The notes under the pieces were generated by a model. The model did no database searches, was not told the DNA's origin, and saw only the letters and a program-made list of their open reading frames with translations. A stretch of DNA of 64,000 nucleotides from an uncultured SAR116 cluster alpha proteobacterium (GTDB lineage: Bacteria > Pseudomonadota > Alphaproteobacteria > Puniceispirillales > Marisalimonadaceae): assembly GCA_902595145.1 (NCBI GenBank), contig CACJOU010000001.1, positions 1 to 64,000 of the forward strand. The letters run 5' to 3'. A program made the translations under genes and the position numbers. Each line of letters opens with the position of its first letter. The first letter of the stretch is position 1. This document shows positions 52,203 through 64,000 of the stretch, piece after piece.

Positions 52203-55097
52203 CTACTCTGCTGCATGTCTGCTAGCTTTCTTTGTGGTCAATTCTAAAGCATCATTTACTAAATCATTTTGCTCTTTGTTGTGTCTAGAAAAAGAACCCG
52301 TTGCTGGAGAAGCGGCTTCTAATCTACCTGCGTAAGTTGGTCTTGTTAACTTAGCTTTAATATCAACTAACACTTGCTCTATTCTTCTATCGACAAAAAA
52401 CCATGCACCCATGTTCTTTGGCTCTTCCTGACACCAAACGACTTCAGCATTTGGGGTTTTTGATAACATTTCTTTTAATGTTTTCGAAGGGAAAGGATAT
52501 ATTTGTTCAAGTCTAAGTATTCGAATATTATTGATTTTTCTTTTTTCTCTTTCTTCTAATAAATTAAAAAATACTTTACCTGAACAAATTACTACTCTTT
52601 TTATTTCACTATCCTTAAGATTTACATTTGGATCTCTAATGACTCTTCTAAAAGCTGTTTGTTCTGCCATATCTGACAGACTAGATACGCACATTTTATG
52701 TCTTAGTAAACTCTTAGGCGTCATAATTATCAGAGGTTTTCGAAAATCTCGTTTAAGTTGCCTTCGCAACGCATGAAAATAGTTTGCAGGTGTGCTACAA
52801 TTCAATACCTGCATATTATCTTCACCACATAGCTGTAAATATCTTTCTAATCTGGCTGATGAATGCTCTGGTCCTTGACCTTCATAACCATGTGGCAAAA
52901 GCATAACTAAGCCTGACATTCTTAACCATTTTGCCTCTCCACTTGAAATAAATTGGTCAACTATGACTTGAGCACCGTTGGCAAAGTCTCCAAATTGTGC
53001 CTCCCACATGACTAAAGCAGTCGGTTCAGTCAAAGAATAACCATATTCAAACCCAAGTACAGAAGCTTCTGACAATGGTGAGTCAATTACTTCAAATGTT
53101 TCTTGTTTATCTTTTATATTATTTAAGGGAATGTATCTATTTTCAGAAATTTGGTCTATGAAAACAGAATGTCTTTGAGAAAAAGTTCCTCTACCACTGT
53201 CCTGACCAGACAATCTTACTGGATGACCCTCTAAAAGCAATGAGCCAAACGCAAGGTGCTCTGCAGTAGACCAGTCAATTCCTTCTCCACTTTCGATGGC
53301 TTTTTTTCGAGCATCAACAACTCTTGATAATTTTTTATTAATTTGAAAACCTTCAGGAATGGTGGTAATTGCCTTACCAACTTCTTTTAGCATTTTTGTT
53401 GAAACAGAAGTTTCACCTCTTCTTGCGTCACCATGCGCAGACCTTAGATTGGACCATTGTCCTTCTAACCAATCAGCTTTATTTGGTTTGTAACTTGAGC
53501 CAGCTATAAATTCTTTTTCTAAAAACTTATTGTGGTTATCAACTTCGTCCTTAGCTTCCTTTTGAGTTATTATTCCTTGATTAATTAGCTTTTGAGCATA
53601 AATTTTACTAATGCTGTCATGAGAACCTATTGTTTTATACATTACTGGTTGAGTAAATGCCGGCTCATCACCTTCATTATGACCATAACGTCGATAACTT
53701 ATAATATCTAGCACTACGTCACATGCAAATTTTTGCCTGAATTCAGTTGCAATTCTGGAGGCATGAACCACAGCCTCTGGGTCGTCTCCGTTGATATGAA
53801 TTATAGGGGCCATTACCATTTTAGCAACGTCAGTACAATACGGACTAGAGCGAGAATAATTTGGGCTGGTAGTGAAACCAATTTGATTATTCACCACTAT
53901 ATGTATTGTTCCTCCAGTCCTGTAACCTCTAAGACCTGAGAAATCAAAAGTTTCAGCGACTATACCCTGACCTGCAAAAGCAGCATCACCGTGTAGAACA
54001 ATTCCTAATACAGACAATCTATCATTCGTATCATTATGTTGGTTTTGTTTAGCTCTAACTCTACCTATTACAACTGGTGCAACAACCTCTAGATGTGAAG
54101 GATTAGCTTGCAAAGATAAGTGAACTGTCTTTCCATCAAACTCTCTGTCAGCTGAAGCTCCCATGTGGTACTTAACGTCTCCAGAACCTCCAGCATCTTC
54201 TGGATTTGCTTGGTTACCTAAAAATTCAGAAATAATTGCTCGAAAAGGTTTGTTTAAAATATTATATAATAGGTTGAGCCTTCCTCTGTGAGCCATCGCT
54301 ATGACAACTTCTTTCATTCCTAACTGGCTACCGCGTTTCAATATTTGCTCTATTGCTGGCACCACTGATTCCGACCCATCTAGTCCAAATCTTTTAGTCC
54401 CAGCATATTTTTTATGAAGAAATTGTTCGAATGTTTCTGCTCCAACTAGACGTTCGTATATAGCCTTTTTGCCTCGTTTGGTGAATTCTGTAGCATTACG
54501 AATAGACTCAATTCTTTCTTGTATCCATCCTTTCTGAGCTGGATCTTGAACATGCATAAATTCAATTCCTATGGAACCACAATAAGTTTCTTTGACTATT
54601 TCCATAATTTGTCTGAGCGTGGCTGACTCCATACCAAGGACGTAGTCTATAAATATAGGTCTATCCCAGTCATCATCAGTAAATCCATAAGTCTTAGGGT
54701 CTAGTTCTGGATGAATGTCCTGTTCTTGTAAATTGAGGGGATCTAATTTAGCTAAAAGATGTCCATTTATCCTATATGCTCTAATAAGCATAATAGCTCT
54801 TATAGAGTCAGTTGTTGCCGCTCTCAAATCTGTAGCAGATAAATTGCCTTTTCCCGCTATTCCTCGAGCAACTGCTTTTACACTCTCAACAGTATCAACA
54901 GCTCCAATGACCTTACTATTTTTTTTTGCCCAACTAGGTCCTTCATCTAATAATTTGTCGTCTGCGTTTGTTTTAAACCATAAGTCCCATTCCTTTGGAA
55001 CTGAATTTGAGTTTTCTTTCCATTCTTTATACAAGTCATTTATGAAGGTAGCATTGGCACCAGAAAGAAAGCTTTGATCAGAGCTTTGGTCATTCAT
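52203..55097 (-). CDS. sucA: 2-oxoglutarate dehydrogenase E1 component
   Basis: A 964-residue thiamine-diphosphate enzyme that decarboxylates 2-oxoglutarate and succinylates the lipoyl group of SucB. The N-terminal [20 protein letters not shown] (10-29) is the E1o-specific tail that anchors E1 to the complex. The core has [13 protein letters not shown] (237-249) and AHRGRLNLL (269-277), and the ThDP fold runs from GDA (370-372) to NNQ (403-405). The transketolase-like second half contains [14 protein letters not shown] and [24 protein letters not shown], where the acetyl-CoA/allosteric region lies in homologues. Length is normal (about 930-1000). AAAGGA lies upstream of the ATG, 68 bp after sucD. 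Confidence 0.97.
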   Translation of the reverse strand: MNDQSSDQSFLSGANATFINDLYKEWKENSNSVPKEWDLWFKTNADDKLLDEGPSWAKKNSKVIGAVDTVESVKAVARGIAGKGNLSATDLRAATTDSIRAIMLIRAYRINGHLLAKLDPLNLQEQDIHPELDPKTYGFTDDDWDRPIFIDYVLGMESATLRQIMEIVKETYCGSIGIEFMHVQDPAQKGWIQERIESIRNATEFTKRGKKAIYERLVGAETFEQFLHKKYAGTKRFGLDGSESVVPAIEQILKRGSQLGMKEVVIAMAHRGRLNLLYNILNKPFRAIISEFLGNQANPEDAGGSGDVKYHMGASADREFDGKTVHLSLQANPSHLEVVAPVVIGRVRAKQNQHNDTNDRLSVLGIVLHGDAAFAGQGIVAETFDFSGLRGYRTGGTIHIVVNNQIGFTTSPNYSRSSPYCTDVAKMVMAPIIHINGDDPEAVVHASRIATEFRQKFACDVVLDIISYRRYGHNEGDEPAFTQPVMYKTIGSHDSISKIYAQKLINQGIITQKEAKDEVDNHNKFLEKEFIAGSSYKPNKADWLEGQWSNLRSAHGDARRGETSVSTKMLKEVGKAITTIPEGFQINKKLSRVVDARKKAIESGEGIDWSTAEHLAFGSLLLEGHPVRLSGQDSGRGTFSQRHSVFIDQISENRYIPLNNIKDKQETFEVIDSPLSEASVLGFEYGYSLTEPTALVMWEAQFGDFANGAQVIVDQFISSGEAKWLRMSGLVMLLPHGYEGQGPEHSSARLERYLQLCGEDNMQVLNCSTPANYFHALRRQLKRDFRKPLIIMTPKSLLRHKMCVSSLSDMAEQTAFRRVIRDPNVNLKDSEIKRVVICSGKVFFNLLEEREKRKINNIRILRLEQIYPFPSKTLKEMLSKTPNAEVVWCQEEPKNMGAWFFVDRRIEQVLVDIKAKLTRPTYAGRLEAASPATGSFSRHNKEQNDLVNDALELTTKKASRHAAE

Positions 55098-55165
55098 GGT
55101 TTTAATCCTTTTAAAGTGTAATATGCCTAAAATACAATAAACAAAAACTTAACAATTAAATCAAG

Positions 55166-56047
55166 TTATTTCCATTCTTCTATAGCTTTTAAAACCGCTT
55201 CTCCCAAACCTGATGGAGATTCTGACATTATAAAACCACACTCACTCATGACTTTAATTTTTGCATCTGCACCTCCACTTCCACCGCTGACTATTGCACC
55301 GGCATGGCCCATTGTTCTTCCTGGGGGAGCAGTTTTTCCAGCAATAAAACCAGCAATTGGTTTTTTAATTTTATGATTTTTATAAAAATTTGCTGCTTCT
55401 TCTTCTGCATTTCCACCAATTTCACCAATCATTAATATTGCTTCTGTCTGGTCGTCATTAAGAAACATATCCAAGCAATCTATAAAATTTGTTCCATTAA
55501 TTGGATCACCACCAATGCCAATACACGTTGATTGACCTAAACCAGCAACTGTGGTTTGTGCAACAGCTTCGTAAGTTAATGTACCAGACCTAGAAACAAT
55601 TCCTATTTTACCGGGAGCATGAATATGGCCTGGCATAATTCCAATTTTACATTGATCAGGGGTGATTACACCTGGACAGTTAGGACCTATAAGTCTAGAG
55701 TTTGACTGTTTTAAAAACTGTTTAACTTTGATCATATCTTGGACTGGTATACCTTCTGTGATACAAATTATTAGAGGCACTTTAGATGCTATCGCCTCTA
55801 ATATTGAATCAGCCGCAAAAGGGGGAGGGACATATATGACCGTTGCATCAGGATTTACTTCGTCAACACACTCTTGGACAGTATTAAAAACAGGAAGATT
55901 TAAATGTTTAGTACCACCCTTACCTGGCGTAACCCCTCCAACCATTTTAGTACCGTATGCGATCGCTTGTTCTGAATGAAAAGTTCCTTGACCTCCAGTA
56001 AACCCCTGGCAAATAACTTTTGTATCTTTGTTTATCAATACAGACAT
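55166..56047 (-). CDS. sucD: Succinyl-CoA synthetase, alpha subunit
   Basis: A 293-residue subunit that carries the phosphohistidine of succinyl-CoA synthetase. The CoA-binding Rossmann domain has [18 protein letters not shown] (11-28), and the ligase domain has [10 protein letters not shown] (121-130) and [18 protein letters not shown] with active-site His248. Length is as usual (about 290). It begins 4 nt after the sucC stop, in the standard C-D order, and the pair makes succinate with GTP or ATP in the TCA cycle. Confidence 0.97.
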   Translation of the reverse strand: MSVLINKDTKVICQGFTGGQGTFHSEQAIAYGTKMVGGVTPGKGGTKHLNLPVFNTVQECVDEVNPDATVIYVPPPFAADSILEAIASKVPLIICITEGIPVQDMIKVKQFLKQSNSRLIGPNCPGVITPDQCKIGIMPGHIHAPGKIGIVSRSGTLTYEAVAQTTVAGLGQSTCIGIGGDPINGTNFIDCLDMFLNDDQTEAILMIGEIGGNAEEEAANFYKNHKIKKPIAGFIAGKTAPPGRTMGHAGAIVSGGSGGADAKIKVMSECGFIMSESPSGLGEAVLKAIEEWK

Positions 56048-56051
56048 CTAG

Positions 56052-57218
56052 TTAATCTCCTTTAACAGCACTGACAATTTTTATTGCAGCGTCATCTAAG
56101 TCATCAGCAGGTATGATTTTTAATCCAGAATCTCTAAGAATCTTTTTTCCTTCTTCTACGTTTGTACCAGCCAGTCTTACAACCAAGGGTTTTGATAATG
56201 AAAGTGCTTTAGCAGCCGCAACCACTCCACTAGCAATAATGTCACAGCGCATAATGCCTCCAAAAATATTTACTAAAATACCTTCTACAGCTGAGTCAGA
56301 TAAAATGATTTTAAAAGCTTCAGTAACTTTTTCCTTAGTAGCACTTCCTCCAACGTCTAAAAAGTTTGCGGGAGAAGCTCCTTTAAGCTTAATAATATCC
56401 ATTGTAGCCATGGCAAGACCAGCACCATTTACTAAACATCCTATTGTTCCATCAAGTTTTATATAGGCTAAGTCAAATTTACTTGCCAATATTTCAGCAG
56501 GATCCTCTTCAGTTTCGTCTCTTAATGACATTATATCAGGGTGTTTGAATAAGGCATTATTGTCAAAAGACATCTTTGCATCTAAAGCAATTAGATTATT
56601 TTCAGAAGTTAATACAAGTGGGTTAATTTCTAATAAACTAGCGTCTTTTTCAGTAAAGAGTTTATATAATTGGTTAAAAAATTTGCTCGCTTGCTTAAAA
56701 CTAGAACCTTCTAATTTAAGTTCATTTGCTATTAACCTTGAATGAAAAGGTTGAAAGCCAATTGTTGGGTCTATATTGAAAGATAAAATTTTTTCAGGAG
56801 TTTCTTTTGCTACTTGTTCAATGTCCATACCTCCTTCAGTAGATGCTATTACTGAAACTCTACTAGTAACTCGGTCTACAACCATAGAAAAGTAATATTC
56901 AGCACTTATATCACACCCATCCTCAATGTAGAGCCTTTGTACTAATTTTCCTTCAGGACCTGTTTGATGGGTGATTAAGTTTTTACCTAATATTGTCTCA
57001 GCTGAATATTTTACTTCATCTAAATTTTTTACAACTTTTACTCCACCAGCTTTACCTCTTCCGCCTGCATGAATTTGAGCTTTGACAACAAAAATTGGCC
57101 CTGGCAATTTTTTTGATACTTTTATGGCTTCTTCAGTTGTGAATGCAACGTATCCAGAGGGCGTAGGTATATTGTATTGTCTTAATAACTCTTTAGCTTG
57201 GTGTTCATGAATATTCAA
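56052..57218 (-). CDS. sucC: Succinyl-CoA synthetase, beta subunit
   Basis: A 388-residue ATP-grasp subunit that binds nucleotide and succinate. [21 protein letters not shown] is the standard start; [21 protein letters not shown] (about 38-58) is the nucleotide-binding lobe; [10 protein letters not shown] holds metal ligands; and [17 protein letters not shown] with [17 protein letters not shown] forms the C-terminal ligase domain. Length is as expected. It lies 24 nt after mdh and immediately before sucD. Confidence 0.97.
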   Translation of the reverse strand: MNIHEHQAKELLRQYNIPTPSGYVAFTTEEAIKVSKKLPGPIFVVKAQIHAGGRGKAGGVKVVKNLDEVKYSAETILGKNLITHQTGPEGKLVQRLYIEDGCDISAEYYFSMVVDRVTSRVSVIASTEGGMDIEQVAKETPEKILSFNIDPTIGFQPFHSRLIANELKLEGSSFKQASKFFNQLYKLFTEKDASLLEINPLVLTSENNLIALDAKMSFDNNALFKHPDIMSLRDETEEDPAEILASKFDLAYIKLDGTIGCLVNGAGLAMATMDIIKLKGASPANFLDVGGSATKEKVTEAFKIILSDSAVEGILVNIFGGIMRCDIIASGVVAAAKALSLSKPLVVRLAGTNVEEGKKILRDSGLKIIPADDLDDAAIKIVSAVKGD

Positions 57219-57242
57219 TACTTTAACCTTTCTATTCTAAGA

Positions 57243-58208
<966 letters not shown>

Positions 58209-58268
58209 TTAATGTTTTTAATTGGGTTAATTTATTAATTTAAATTTAAATTGTTATTTATGTCTAAT

Positions 58269-58297
58269 CTTTTAAACTTTTTTTTAAAGTGCATCAA
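58269..58297 (-). promoter_or_regulatory. Possible sigma70-type promoter of the mdh-suc-lpd operon
   Basis: On the - strand TTGATG (58297-58292) and TAAAAG (58274-58269) are separated by exactly 17 nt, and the -10 box is about 70 nt before the mdh ATG. The region is AT-rich, so boxes of this quality arise easily; location after zapE and before a six-gene block gives modest support. Confidence 0.3.
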
Positions 58298-58321
58298 GGT
58301 GAGAATCCAAGTTATTAACTG

Positions 58322-59392
58322 TTAAAGCTGTGACATTTCTGTTATTCTTGAAATTGTTCTTTTAAATTCAAACTTCCAATGTTCACCCGTGTATATATCA
58401 GAAAAGTCAGCGTTTGCGTTGGCAATAAGAAAACAATTTTTATCATAAAGAGCATCTATCAGCCATATAAATCTTCTAGTTTCATTTCGAAGGTTATCAT
58501 TTAAGTTTGGAATGTCATCTATAATAATACCTTTATATCTTATTGCTATTTCAATATAATCGGCAGCAGCTAACGGTTTATTACATACATCATCAAAACT
58601 AATCCTCGCAACACCCGCAGCAACTTCTGGAATATTTATTTTTCTTCCAGACACCTCAACATTCTCAGATATTATCTCAAAACCTATAGATAAGGTTTTA
58701 AATATCTCGTTAATTTTTTCTCTATTTTTTTTATTAAGTGGATTTAACCAATACTTTTGCCCACTAAGAGATCTTTTTCTCCAATCTTCACCCTTTGGGA
58801 TTTCAACAACGTCAGTTTTTAATTTTAAATTTTCTATAAATGGTAAAATTCTATCTCTATGCAATCCGTCTTTATATAGACCATCCGGTGGTTGGTTTGA
58901 TGTCGTGACCAATATTGTACCCTGTTCAAACATTACTTCAAATAAACGTGATAAAATCATCGCATCTGCAATATCTTTTACCTCCATTTCATCAAAACAA
59001 AGTAATTTTGCCTTCTTGGCCAAATCTTGTCCTACTAATAGAACTGTATCTTTATTTTTTTCATTTTTTCTTTTTTCAAGAACCCTTTGATGAACTTCTT
59101 TCATGAAATCATGAAAGTGTAAGCGTCTTTTTTCTTTTATTTGAACTTGGTGAAAAAATAAATCCATCATCATTGATTTGCCTCTACCAACACCACCATA
59201 AAGATAAAGACCTTTAATCTTTTTAGTATTATTTTTTATAAAAATTTTAGAAATGAAATTTTCATTTTGAAACTTACCAAATTTAATTAGTAAATTATCA
59301 AAAAACTGCGCTATAAATGCCTGACCAGCATCAAATATTATTGATTTTTTTGAAGCAATTAGACTTAGTGACTTTTCTTCATTTATTTTCAA
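58322..59392 (-). CDS. zapE: Cell division protein ZapE (AFG1-like ATPase)
   Basis: A 356-residue AAA+-like P-loop ATPase of the ZapE/AFG1 family. Walker A GGVGRGKS is at 66-73 (family wording YLYGGVGRGKSMMMDLFF) and Walker B LLCFDE at 130-135. VTTSNQPPDGLYKDGLHRDRILPFI is the sensor-1 region. HFHDFM (92-97) is the family-specific His motif. ZapE affects Z-ring constriction; the mitochondrial homologue handles membrane protein quality. Its location between sdhB and mdh is characteristic of alphaproteobacteria. The gap of 29 bp to sdhB suggests co-transcription. Confidence 0.92.
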   Translation of the reverse strand: MKINEEKSLSLIASKKSIIFDAGQAFIAQFFDNLLIKFGKFQNENFISKIFIKNNTKKIKGLYLYGGVGRGKSMMMDLFFHQVQIKEKRRLHFHDFMKEVHQRVLEKRKNEKNKDTVLLVGQDLAKKAKLLCFDEMEVKDIADAMILSRLFEVMFEQGTILVTTSNQPPDGLYKDGLHRDRILPFIENLKLKTDVVEIPKGEDWRKRSLSGQKYWLNPLNKKNREKINEIFKTLSIGFEIISENVEVSGRKINIPEVAAGVARISFDDVCNKPLAAADYIEIAIRYKGIIIDDIPNLNDNLRNETRRFIWLIDALYDKNCFLIANANADFSDIYTGEHWKFEFKRTISRITEMSQL

Positions 59393-59421
59393 AATATTAG
59401 CCGTACAAAAAGCCTTAAAAC

Positions 59422-60201
59422 TTACTTTCTTTCAAGTTGAAGTCTCTTGATTTCGCCTATCGCTTTAGCTGGATTCAAACCCTTAGGACAAGTTTTAGTA
59501 CAATTCATAATAGTATGACAACGATAAAGCTTAAAAGAGTCTTCGAGCTCTTCAAGTCTTTGTTCAGTGTTTTCATCTCTACTATCAGCTATCCATCTAT
59601 ATGCCTGCAATAAAACAGCGGGGCCTAAATATTTGTCCCCATTCCACCAATAAGAAGGACAAGAAGTTGAACATGAAAAACATAGAACACATTCCCACAA
59701 TCCATCAATTTTTTCACGTTCTTTTGGTGATTGTTTTCTAGATTTCCCCTTTTCCGGGTCAGATTTACTTTGCAACCATGGTTTGACTGATGTTAGTTGT
59801 TCATAAGCTTTAGATAAGTCGGGCACTAAATCCTTAATAACCTCCATATGTGGTAAAGGATATATATTTATGTCTCCTTTAACATCGTCAATTGACTTTA
59901 AACATGCAAGTGTGTTTGTACCATCTATATTCATAGAACAAGAACCACAAATTCCTTCCCTACAAGACCTTCTAAAAGTTAAACTTGAGTCTATTTCCTG
60001 TTTTATTTTTATTAAGGCATCTAAAACCATAGGACCACATTGATCTAAATCAATAGTATAGCTGTCTATTCTTGGGTTTTCATCATCATCTGGTGACCAT
60101 CTATATACATTAATTTTTTTTGTATTTTCACAATCACTTTTTATCGGGTAGTCAATACCTTTAACAATTTTGGAATGCTTCGGTAAGGCAAATTCAGCCA
60201 C
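59422..60201 (-). CDS. sdhB: Succinate dehydrogenase iron-sulfur subunit
   Basis: A 259-residue subunit with three iron-sulfur clusters. The 2Fe-2S ligands are Cys80, Cys85, Cys88 and Cys100 ([10 protein letters not shown]). The 4Fe-4S ligands begin with Cys170, Cys173 and Cys176 (CVLCFSC). The remaining ligands come from Cys180 and from Cys227, Cys233 and Cys237 ([11 protein letters not shown]), dividing between the 4Fe-4S and 3Fe-4S clusters as in the family. It carries electrons from SdhA FAD to quinone. It lies 16 nt after sdhA. Length is usual. Confidence 0.97.
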   Translation of the reverse strand: MAEFALPKHSKIVKGIDYPIKSDCENTKKINVYRWSPDDDENPRIDSYTIDLDQCGPMVLDALIKIKQEIDSSLTFRRSCREGICGSCSMNIDGTNTLACLKSIDDVKGDINIYPLPHMEVIKDLVPDLSKAYEQLTSVKPWLQSKSDPEKGKSRKQSPKEREKIDGLWECVLCFSCSTSCPSYWWNGDKYLGPAVLLQAYRWIADSRDENTEQRLEELEDSFKLYRCHTIMNCTKTCPKGLNPAKAIGEIKRLQLERK

Positions 60202-60217
60202 AAAATTCTCCTTTTAA

Positions 60218-62008
60218 TTAGTAAACTCTTGCGGCTGGGGGTATTGATGCCACTTCGTTTGTTAATGTGTTTAGGTGGACATCTCTATAGTCTAACTTAG
60301 TTTTGTTTTTATCATTAAGCCACATAATTGTATGTTTCATCCAATTCTTATCATCTCTTTCAGGATAGTCTTCGTGAGAATGTGCACCACGCGATTCTTT
60401 TCTTTGGTCTGCTGACTTCATGGTAACAATTGCTTGTTGCATTAAGTTTTCTAACTCAAGAGCTTCAACTAAGTCCGTATTAAAAATCATTGATCTATCT
60501 TTTATACCAATATTATTCATACCTTTTGAGATGGTATCAACTTTTTGGACACCTTCCTTCATTGAAGTATTTGATCTGAAAACTGCTGCATGTTTTTGCA
60601 TTGCATTTTGCATTGAGTTTCTAACTTCACCTACAGAAACATCTCCATTTGAATATCTTACTTTATCAAGTCTCGCTAAAATTTTGTCTGTTACTCTTTT
60701 AGGTAGGGGCACATGAGCACTTCCTTTTTCAACTGTTTTTAGAGCTCTTTGTGCCGCAGCACGCCCAAAAACAACAATATCTAATAATGAGTTGGTTCCT
60801 AATCTATTAGCACCATGTACAGATACACATGCTGCTTCTCCAATAGCCATTAGCCCTGAGACAACTGCATCTTGGTCATTACCTTTTCTTGTTACTACTT
60901 CACCATGATAATTAGTTGGGATTCCTCCCATATTGTAATGAACTGTAGGTAAAACTGGAATTGGTTCCTTGGTAACATCAACACCACAGAAAATTTTGGC
61001 AGTTTCACTTATACCTGGTAATCTCATTTGTAAAGTTGCTGGATCAATATGCTCTAAATGCATGAAAATATGGTCTTTATTTGGGCCAACCCCTCTACCT
61101 TCATTAATCTCAATTGTCATGGATCTTGATACTACGTCTCTACTAGCAAGGTCTTTAGCAGTAGGGGCATATCTTTCCATAAATCTCTCACCCTCAGAAT
61201 TTGTAAGATATCCACCTTCACCTCTTGATCCTTCAGTTATAAGAACGCCTGCACCATAAACACCTGTTGGGTGAAACTGAACAAACTCCATATCTTGAAG
61301 AGGCAGACCTGCTCGCAAAACCATTGCATTTCCGTCACCTGTACAAGTATGTGCAGAAGTACAAGAAAAATAAACTCTCCCATAACCACCGGTAGCAAGG
61401 ACCGTTTGATGGCCTCTAAATCTATGAATCTTACCATCATCCATACATAAAGCTAGCACACCAACACATTTGCCATTATCATCCATAAGAAGATCAAGCG
61501 CAATATACTCTACAAAAAACTCAGCTTGATATTTTAGACACTGTTGATAGAGAGTGTGTAAAATTGCATGCCCAGTCCTATCTGCAGCCGCACAAGCTCT
61601 ACGTGCCATTTTCTTTCCATAATCCAAAGTGTGGCCACCAAATGGTCGTTGATAAACCTCACCATCTTCTGTTCTGGAAAAAGGGACTCCAAAATTTTCT
61701 AACTCGGTCACAGATGGAATGGCTTCTTTACACATATATTCGATAGCGTCTTGGTCACCAAGCCAATCAGATCCCTTAACTGTATCATACATATGAAACT
61801 GCCAGCTATCATTTTCACCCATATTATTAAGCGCTGCTCCAATACCACCTTGAGCTGCAACAGTGTGACTTCTTGTTGGAAAAACTTTTGTAATGCAAGC
61901 AGTTTTTAAACCACCAGATACCATCCCCAAAGTTGCTCTTAATCCAGCACCTCCAGCGCCAACAACTACAACATCATGTTCATGGTCTACAATTTCATAT
62001 TCAGACAT
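60218..62008 (-). CDS. sdhA: Succinate dehydrogenase flavoprotein subunit
   Basis: A 596-residue flavoprotein that oxidises succinate to fumarate. The FAD site GAGGAG is at 17-22, and His48 in [11 protein letters not shown] binds FAD covalently. [25 protein letters not shown] holds the substrate and catalytic Arg region; [10 protein letters not shown] and [27 protein letters not shown] follow. It is a complete, normal-length protein. It sits between sdhD (15 nt gap) and sdhB (16 nt gap) in standard C-D-A-B order. Confidence 0.97.
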   Translation of the reverse strand: MSEYEIVDHEHDVVVVGAGGAGLRATLGMVSGGLKTACITKVFPTRSHTVAAQGGIGAALNNMGENDSWQFHMYDTVKGSDWLGDQDAIEYMCKEAIPSVTELENFGVPFSRTEDGEVYQRPFGGHTLDYGKKMARRACAAADRTGHAILHTLYQQCLKYQAEFFVEYIALDLLMDDNGKCVGVLALCMDDGKIHRFRGHQTVLATGGYGRVYFSCTSAHTCTGDGNAMVLRAGLPLQDMEFVQFHPTGVYGAGVLITEGSRGEGGYLTNSEGERFMERYAPTAKDLASRDVVSRSMTIEINEGRGVGPNKDHIFMHLEHIDPATLQMRLPGISETAKIFCGVDVTKEPIPVLPTVHYNMGGIPTNYHGEVVTRKGNDQDAVVSGLMAIGEAACVSVHGANRLGTNSLLDIVVFGRAAAQRALKTVEKGSAHVPLPKRVTDKILARLDKVRYSNGDVSVGEVRNSMQNAMQKHAAVFRSNTSMKEGVQKVDTISKGMNNIGIKDRSMIFNTDLVEALELENLMQQAIVTMKSADQRKESRGAHSHEDYPERDDKNWMKHTIMWLNDKNKTKLDYRDVHLNTLTNEVASIPPAARVY

Positions 62009-62023
62009 AAAATAACTTTCTAA

Positions 62024-62362
62024 TTATAAATAAATTTTTAAAACACAAAGAATTGATAAAACACCCAAAAGAATAGATATTAATTTTATAAGTATTAAGG
62101 ATATAATTTTCAACCCCTCATTATGCACATAATCTTCAATAACAACTTGTAATCCCGATGCAGCATGAAAGTATAAAGTCCCAAATAAAAGAACCAATCC
62201 AGTTGCATTTAATGGATTCTGCAACCAAGCAACAGATTGGTCATAGCTATTTATTAAGCTAAATGTAAGAGAAGAAACAAACCAAATTACTAGAGGTATC
62301 ATTGCAATTGCTGAAATTCTTTGTAATTTCCAGTGAACAACACCGTGAGATTTAGATTGCAT
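62024..62362 (-). CDS. sdhD: Succinate dehydrogenase membrane anchor subunit
   Basis: A 112-residue protein with three membrane helices (about 15-35, 50-70, 85-108). The N-terminal HGVVHWKLQRISAIAMIPLVIW (6-27) is typical of SdhD in alphaproteobacteria, and YFHAASGLQVVIEDYVH (about 59-75) holds the His expected to ligate heme b and the Asp-Tyr pair near the quinone site. It anchors SdhAB with SdhC. Order and spacing (39 bp after sdhC) support the call. Confidence 0.92.
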   Translation of the reverse strand: MQSKSHGVVHWKLQRISAIAMIPLVIWFVSSLTFSLINSYDQSVAWLQNPLNATGLVLLFGTLYFHAASGLQVVIEDYVHNEGLKIISLILIKLISILLGVLSILCVLKIYL

Positions 62363-62401
62363 TTTTTTACCTTCTTTAAAAATTAAATTCTCGACAATAC
62401 T

Positions 62402-62788
62402 TTAAACAACTCTTAAATAGACTATTAACCATGTTATAGAAGTCAATAATAACGTAGAAATTATTACAGCCACGCCTGAAATATAGGCATGTTTTAAATC
62501 ATATCCATAACCAGCATCCCAAAAGAGATGTCGAATACCATTACTAAGATGATAAAACAAAGCAAAAGTGAAACCAAAAATTATCAATTTACCAAACCAG
62601 TTATCAAGTATATTTGAATACATTAAATAAGTGTTTTCACCTAAAGTAAGTGCTACAATCCATAAAACTAAAATTACACTTCCTATTGATAATGCTATAC
62701 CTGTTGCTCTATGAAGAATTGACAAGATAGAGGTTATTTGTGGTTTATATATTTGAAGATGTGGTGAAAGTGGTCTTTGTCTAATCAT
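62402..62788 (-). CDS. sdhC: Succinate dehydrogenase cytochrome b556 subunit
   Basis: A 128-residue membrane protein with three helices (about 28-50, 65-85, 105-125). RPLSPHLQIYKPQITSILSILHRATGIALS is the family signature (SdhC signature with the SxxHR motif), and FALFYHLSNGIRHLFWDAGYG contains the heme-ligating His. It is first of sdhCDAB. The 65-bp upstream gap follows an EamA gene on the same strand; no clear promoter can be singled out there. Confidence 0.95.
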   Translation of the reverse strand: MIRQRPLSPHLQIYKPQITSILSILHRATGIALSIGSVILVLWIVALTLGENTYLMYSNILDNWFGKLIIFGFTFALFYHLSNGIRHLFWDAGYGYDLKHAYISGVAVIISTLLLTSITWLIVYLRVV

Positions 62789-62853
62789 ATTAATCTCATT
62801 TTTTGGTTATTTAAATAAATGAACTAAATAAATAGAAAATTCAAATTTAAAAT

Positions 62854-63783
62854 TCAAAATTTTAAATTTTCTTCGAAAATAATAATTAAAATTGATAAAC
62901 CAAGTAAAATAATACCTGTAAGTTCAGTAAATTTAATTTTTTCCTTGAAAAAAATGACAGAAATTAAAATTGAAAAAATTAATTCTATTTGCCCAACTGC
63001 CCTTACTTCAGCCGCAGTTGTTAGTCCAAATGCTACAAACCATCCAAATGTTGCTCCTGTCCCACATAAGCCAGCTGGCAAACTAGGTTTCCAATATTTA
63101 ATAACAGCTAAAAATTGATCTCTTTTATTAATTAAGAGATACAAACCAACCAATATAGTTTGAAAAACAATCGCTATAAACGAAATAAAAAGTGATTTAT
63201 CTAAAAGGGGGGCATCTACTGATATAATCGACATTCTAAATGTAACTACAGAGGCAGCTAAAAGTAATCCGGATAAAAGGCCTACAAGAGTACCAACAGA
63301 TAAAATTGAATTAATTAGAAGTTTAAAGGTTTTTAAAATATTATCTGCTTTTTTGGCATAAGATAATAACAATACTGATAAAACACCTAGTATTATACCT
63401 AAAATTATAGACATAGAAAAAGTTACGCTTAAAATTATGATTTCCAAAAAAGCAATAAGAATTACTTCTGTTTTAGAAAATGCAATTCCTGTAGCAAAAT
63501 TTTTATGTGCAAAAACTTTCATAAGAACATATGTAAATAAAACTTGAAAAACAGATCCAAATAAACACAAAAGAAGAGAATATAAAGAAAGGTTAGGAAT
63601 ATTGTTTCCAGGAACACTTATCCAAATCAGCCAAATAAGTGAAGTAAAAGGTAAAGCATAACAAAATCTAATATATGCAGCTCCATAATCTCCTAATTTG
63701 GAAATCATATTTTTTTGAAATGCAGATCGAGCAGTTTGGCAGGCTGCGGCAAAAATTGCTGCAAAAATCCAGATAAATTCCAT
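62854..63783 (-). CDS. DMT superfamily transporter (EamA family)
   Basis: A 309-residue membrane protein with ten hydrophobic helices in two EamA repeats. AACQTARSAFQKNMISKLGDYGAAYIRFCYALPF is an opening found in an alphaproteobacterial EamA subgroup, and LTTAAEVRAVGQIELIFSILISVIFFKEKI is the second-repeat signature. It is not closely similar to the DMT protein at 31978-32892. It starts 34 nt after the asd stop, so it may be co-transcribed with asd. Substrate unknown. Confidence 0.82.
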   Translation of the reverse strand: MEFIWIFAAIFAAACQTARSAFQKNMISKLGDYGAAYIRFCYALPFTSLIWLIWISVPGNNIPNLSLYSLLLCLFGSVFQVLFTYVLMKVFAHKNFATGIAFSKTEVILIAFLEIIILSVTFSMSIILGIILGVLSVLLLSYAKKADNILKTFKLLINSILSVGTLVGLLSGLLLAASVVTFRMSIISVDAPLLDKSLFISFIAIVFQTILVGLYLLINKRDQFLAVIKYWKPSLPAGLCGTGATFGWFVAFGLTTAAEVRAVGQIELIFSILISVIFFKEKIKFTELTGIILLGLSILIIIFEENLKF

Positions 63784-63817
63784 AATAGTTATTTTGAAAT
63801 TTTAGTACTTTTAAACA

Positions 63818-64000
63818 TTAAAGTGGAACTCCTTTAATTTTTTTGCTAACCAACAATTCAGCTATCTGAATAGTATTTAATGCCGCACCTTTTCTTAAAT
63901 TATCTCCAACACACCAAAAAACAATCCCATTTTTTACTGATGGATCTTTTCTAATTCTACTAATGTAAACATCGTCTTCACCAGCCACCTCTTCGGGAGT
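63818..64000 (-). CDS. asd: Aspartate-semialdehyde dehydrogenase, C-terminal part (truncated by window)
   Basis: The frame read on the - strand from the window's right end encodes 60 residues and a TAA at 63818-63820. The segments [31 protein letters not shown] and QIAELL are the C-terminal end of aspartate-semialdehyde dehydrogenase, which reduces aspartyl phosphate in lysine, threonine and methionine synthesis and supplies diaminopimelate for murein. The active-site Cys lies outside the window. The gene upstream of sdhCDAB in this direction is commonly asd in alphaproteobacteria. Confidence 0.9.
   Translation of the reverse strand, partial: TPEEVAGEDDVYISRIRKDPSVKNGIVFWCVGDNLRKGAALNTIQIAELLVSKKIKGVPL

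Overview
The window is 64 kb of very AT-rich (roughly 30% GC by eye), gene-dense DNA with very short intergenic gaps and many 4-nt ATGA-type or longer gene overlaps. The block asd / sdhCDAB / zapE / mdh-sucCD-sucAB-lpdA, together with hppA, anmK, murQ and ampG, points to an alphaproteobacterium with a small streamlined genome, probably a marine free-living lineage. This assignment is inference from gene content and base composition; there is no rRNA in the window.

Region 1 (1-15.9 kb) is a surface-glycan island in two facing blocks. The + strand block (1-8.4 kb) holds a 5'-truncated pseG-like gene, a PhyH-type dioxygenase, a polysaccharide-deacetylase-like protein, a DegT-type aminotransferase, a pseF-like CMP-sugar synthetase, an SpsF-like nucleotidyltransferase, a Gfo/Idh/MocA oxidoreductase and a second DegT aminotransferase, with an ATP-grasp enzyme on the - strand in the middle. 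The - strand block (15.9-8.6 kb) runs glycosyltransferase, 2OG-Fe(II) dioxygenase, UDP-uronate 4-epimerase, UDP-HexNAc dehydrogenase, PglK/MsbA-like ABC flippase, pseC. Together they suggest a pseudaminic-acid-like nonulosonate and uronic-acid-containing glycan. A decayed gene seems to lie where the blocks meet (8.37-8.64 kb).

Region 2 (16.2-27.5 kb) is rich in peptidoglycan and amino-sugar recycling: T7-lysozyme-like amidase, NlpC/P60 peptidase, a short MurQ, AnmK, a PIG-L deacetylase, a GH84 glycosidase, an L,D-transpeptidase-fold protein and an AmpG-like permease, interspersed with mmsB and the K+-dependent-type membrane pyrophosphatase hppA. An O-antigen ligase/polymerase, two glycosyltransferases and (34.6 kb) a Wzz-type chain-length protein continue the envelope theme.

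Region 3 (29.4-49.5 kb) is mixed metabolism and transport: hydroxyacid dehydrogenase plus TcuA-like flavoprotein, EamA transporter, gamma-glutamyltransferase, AlaC-like aminotransferase, amidase, a four-gene GldA/permease/GldG/DUF4340 ABC system, acyl-CoA dehydrogenase, VOC protein, MFS transporter, htpG (with a sigma32-like promoter), class II aldolase and an SMR pump.

Region 4 (49.5-64 kb, all - strand) is the TCA block: sdhC-D-A-B, zapE, mdh, sucC, sucD, sucA, sucB, lpdA, preceded by an EamA transporter and the 3' end of asd. The most unusual single feature is in sucB: the E3/E1-binding (PSBD) domain lies at the N-terminus, before the lipoyl domain, reversing the standard E2 order. No tRNA, rRNA, CRISPR array, insertion sequence or phage module was seen.
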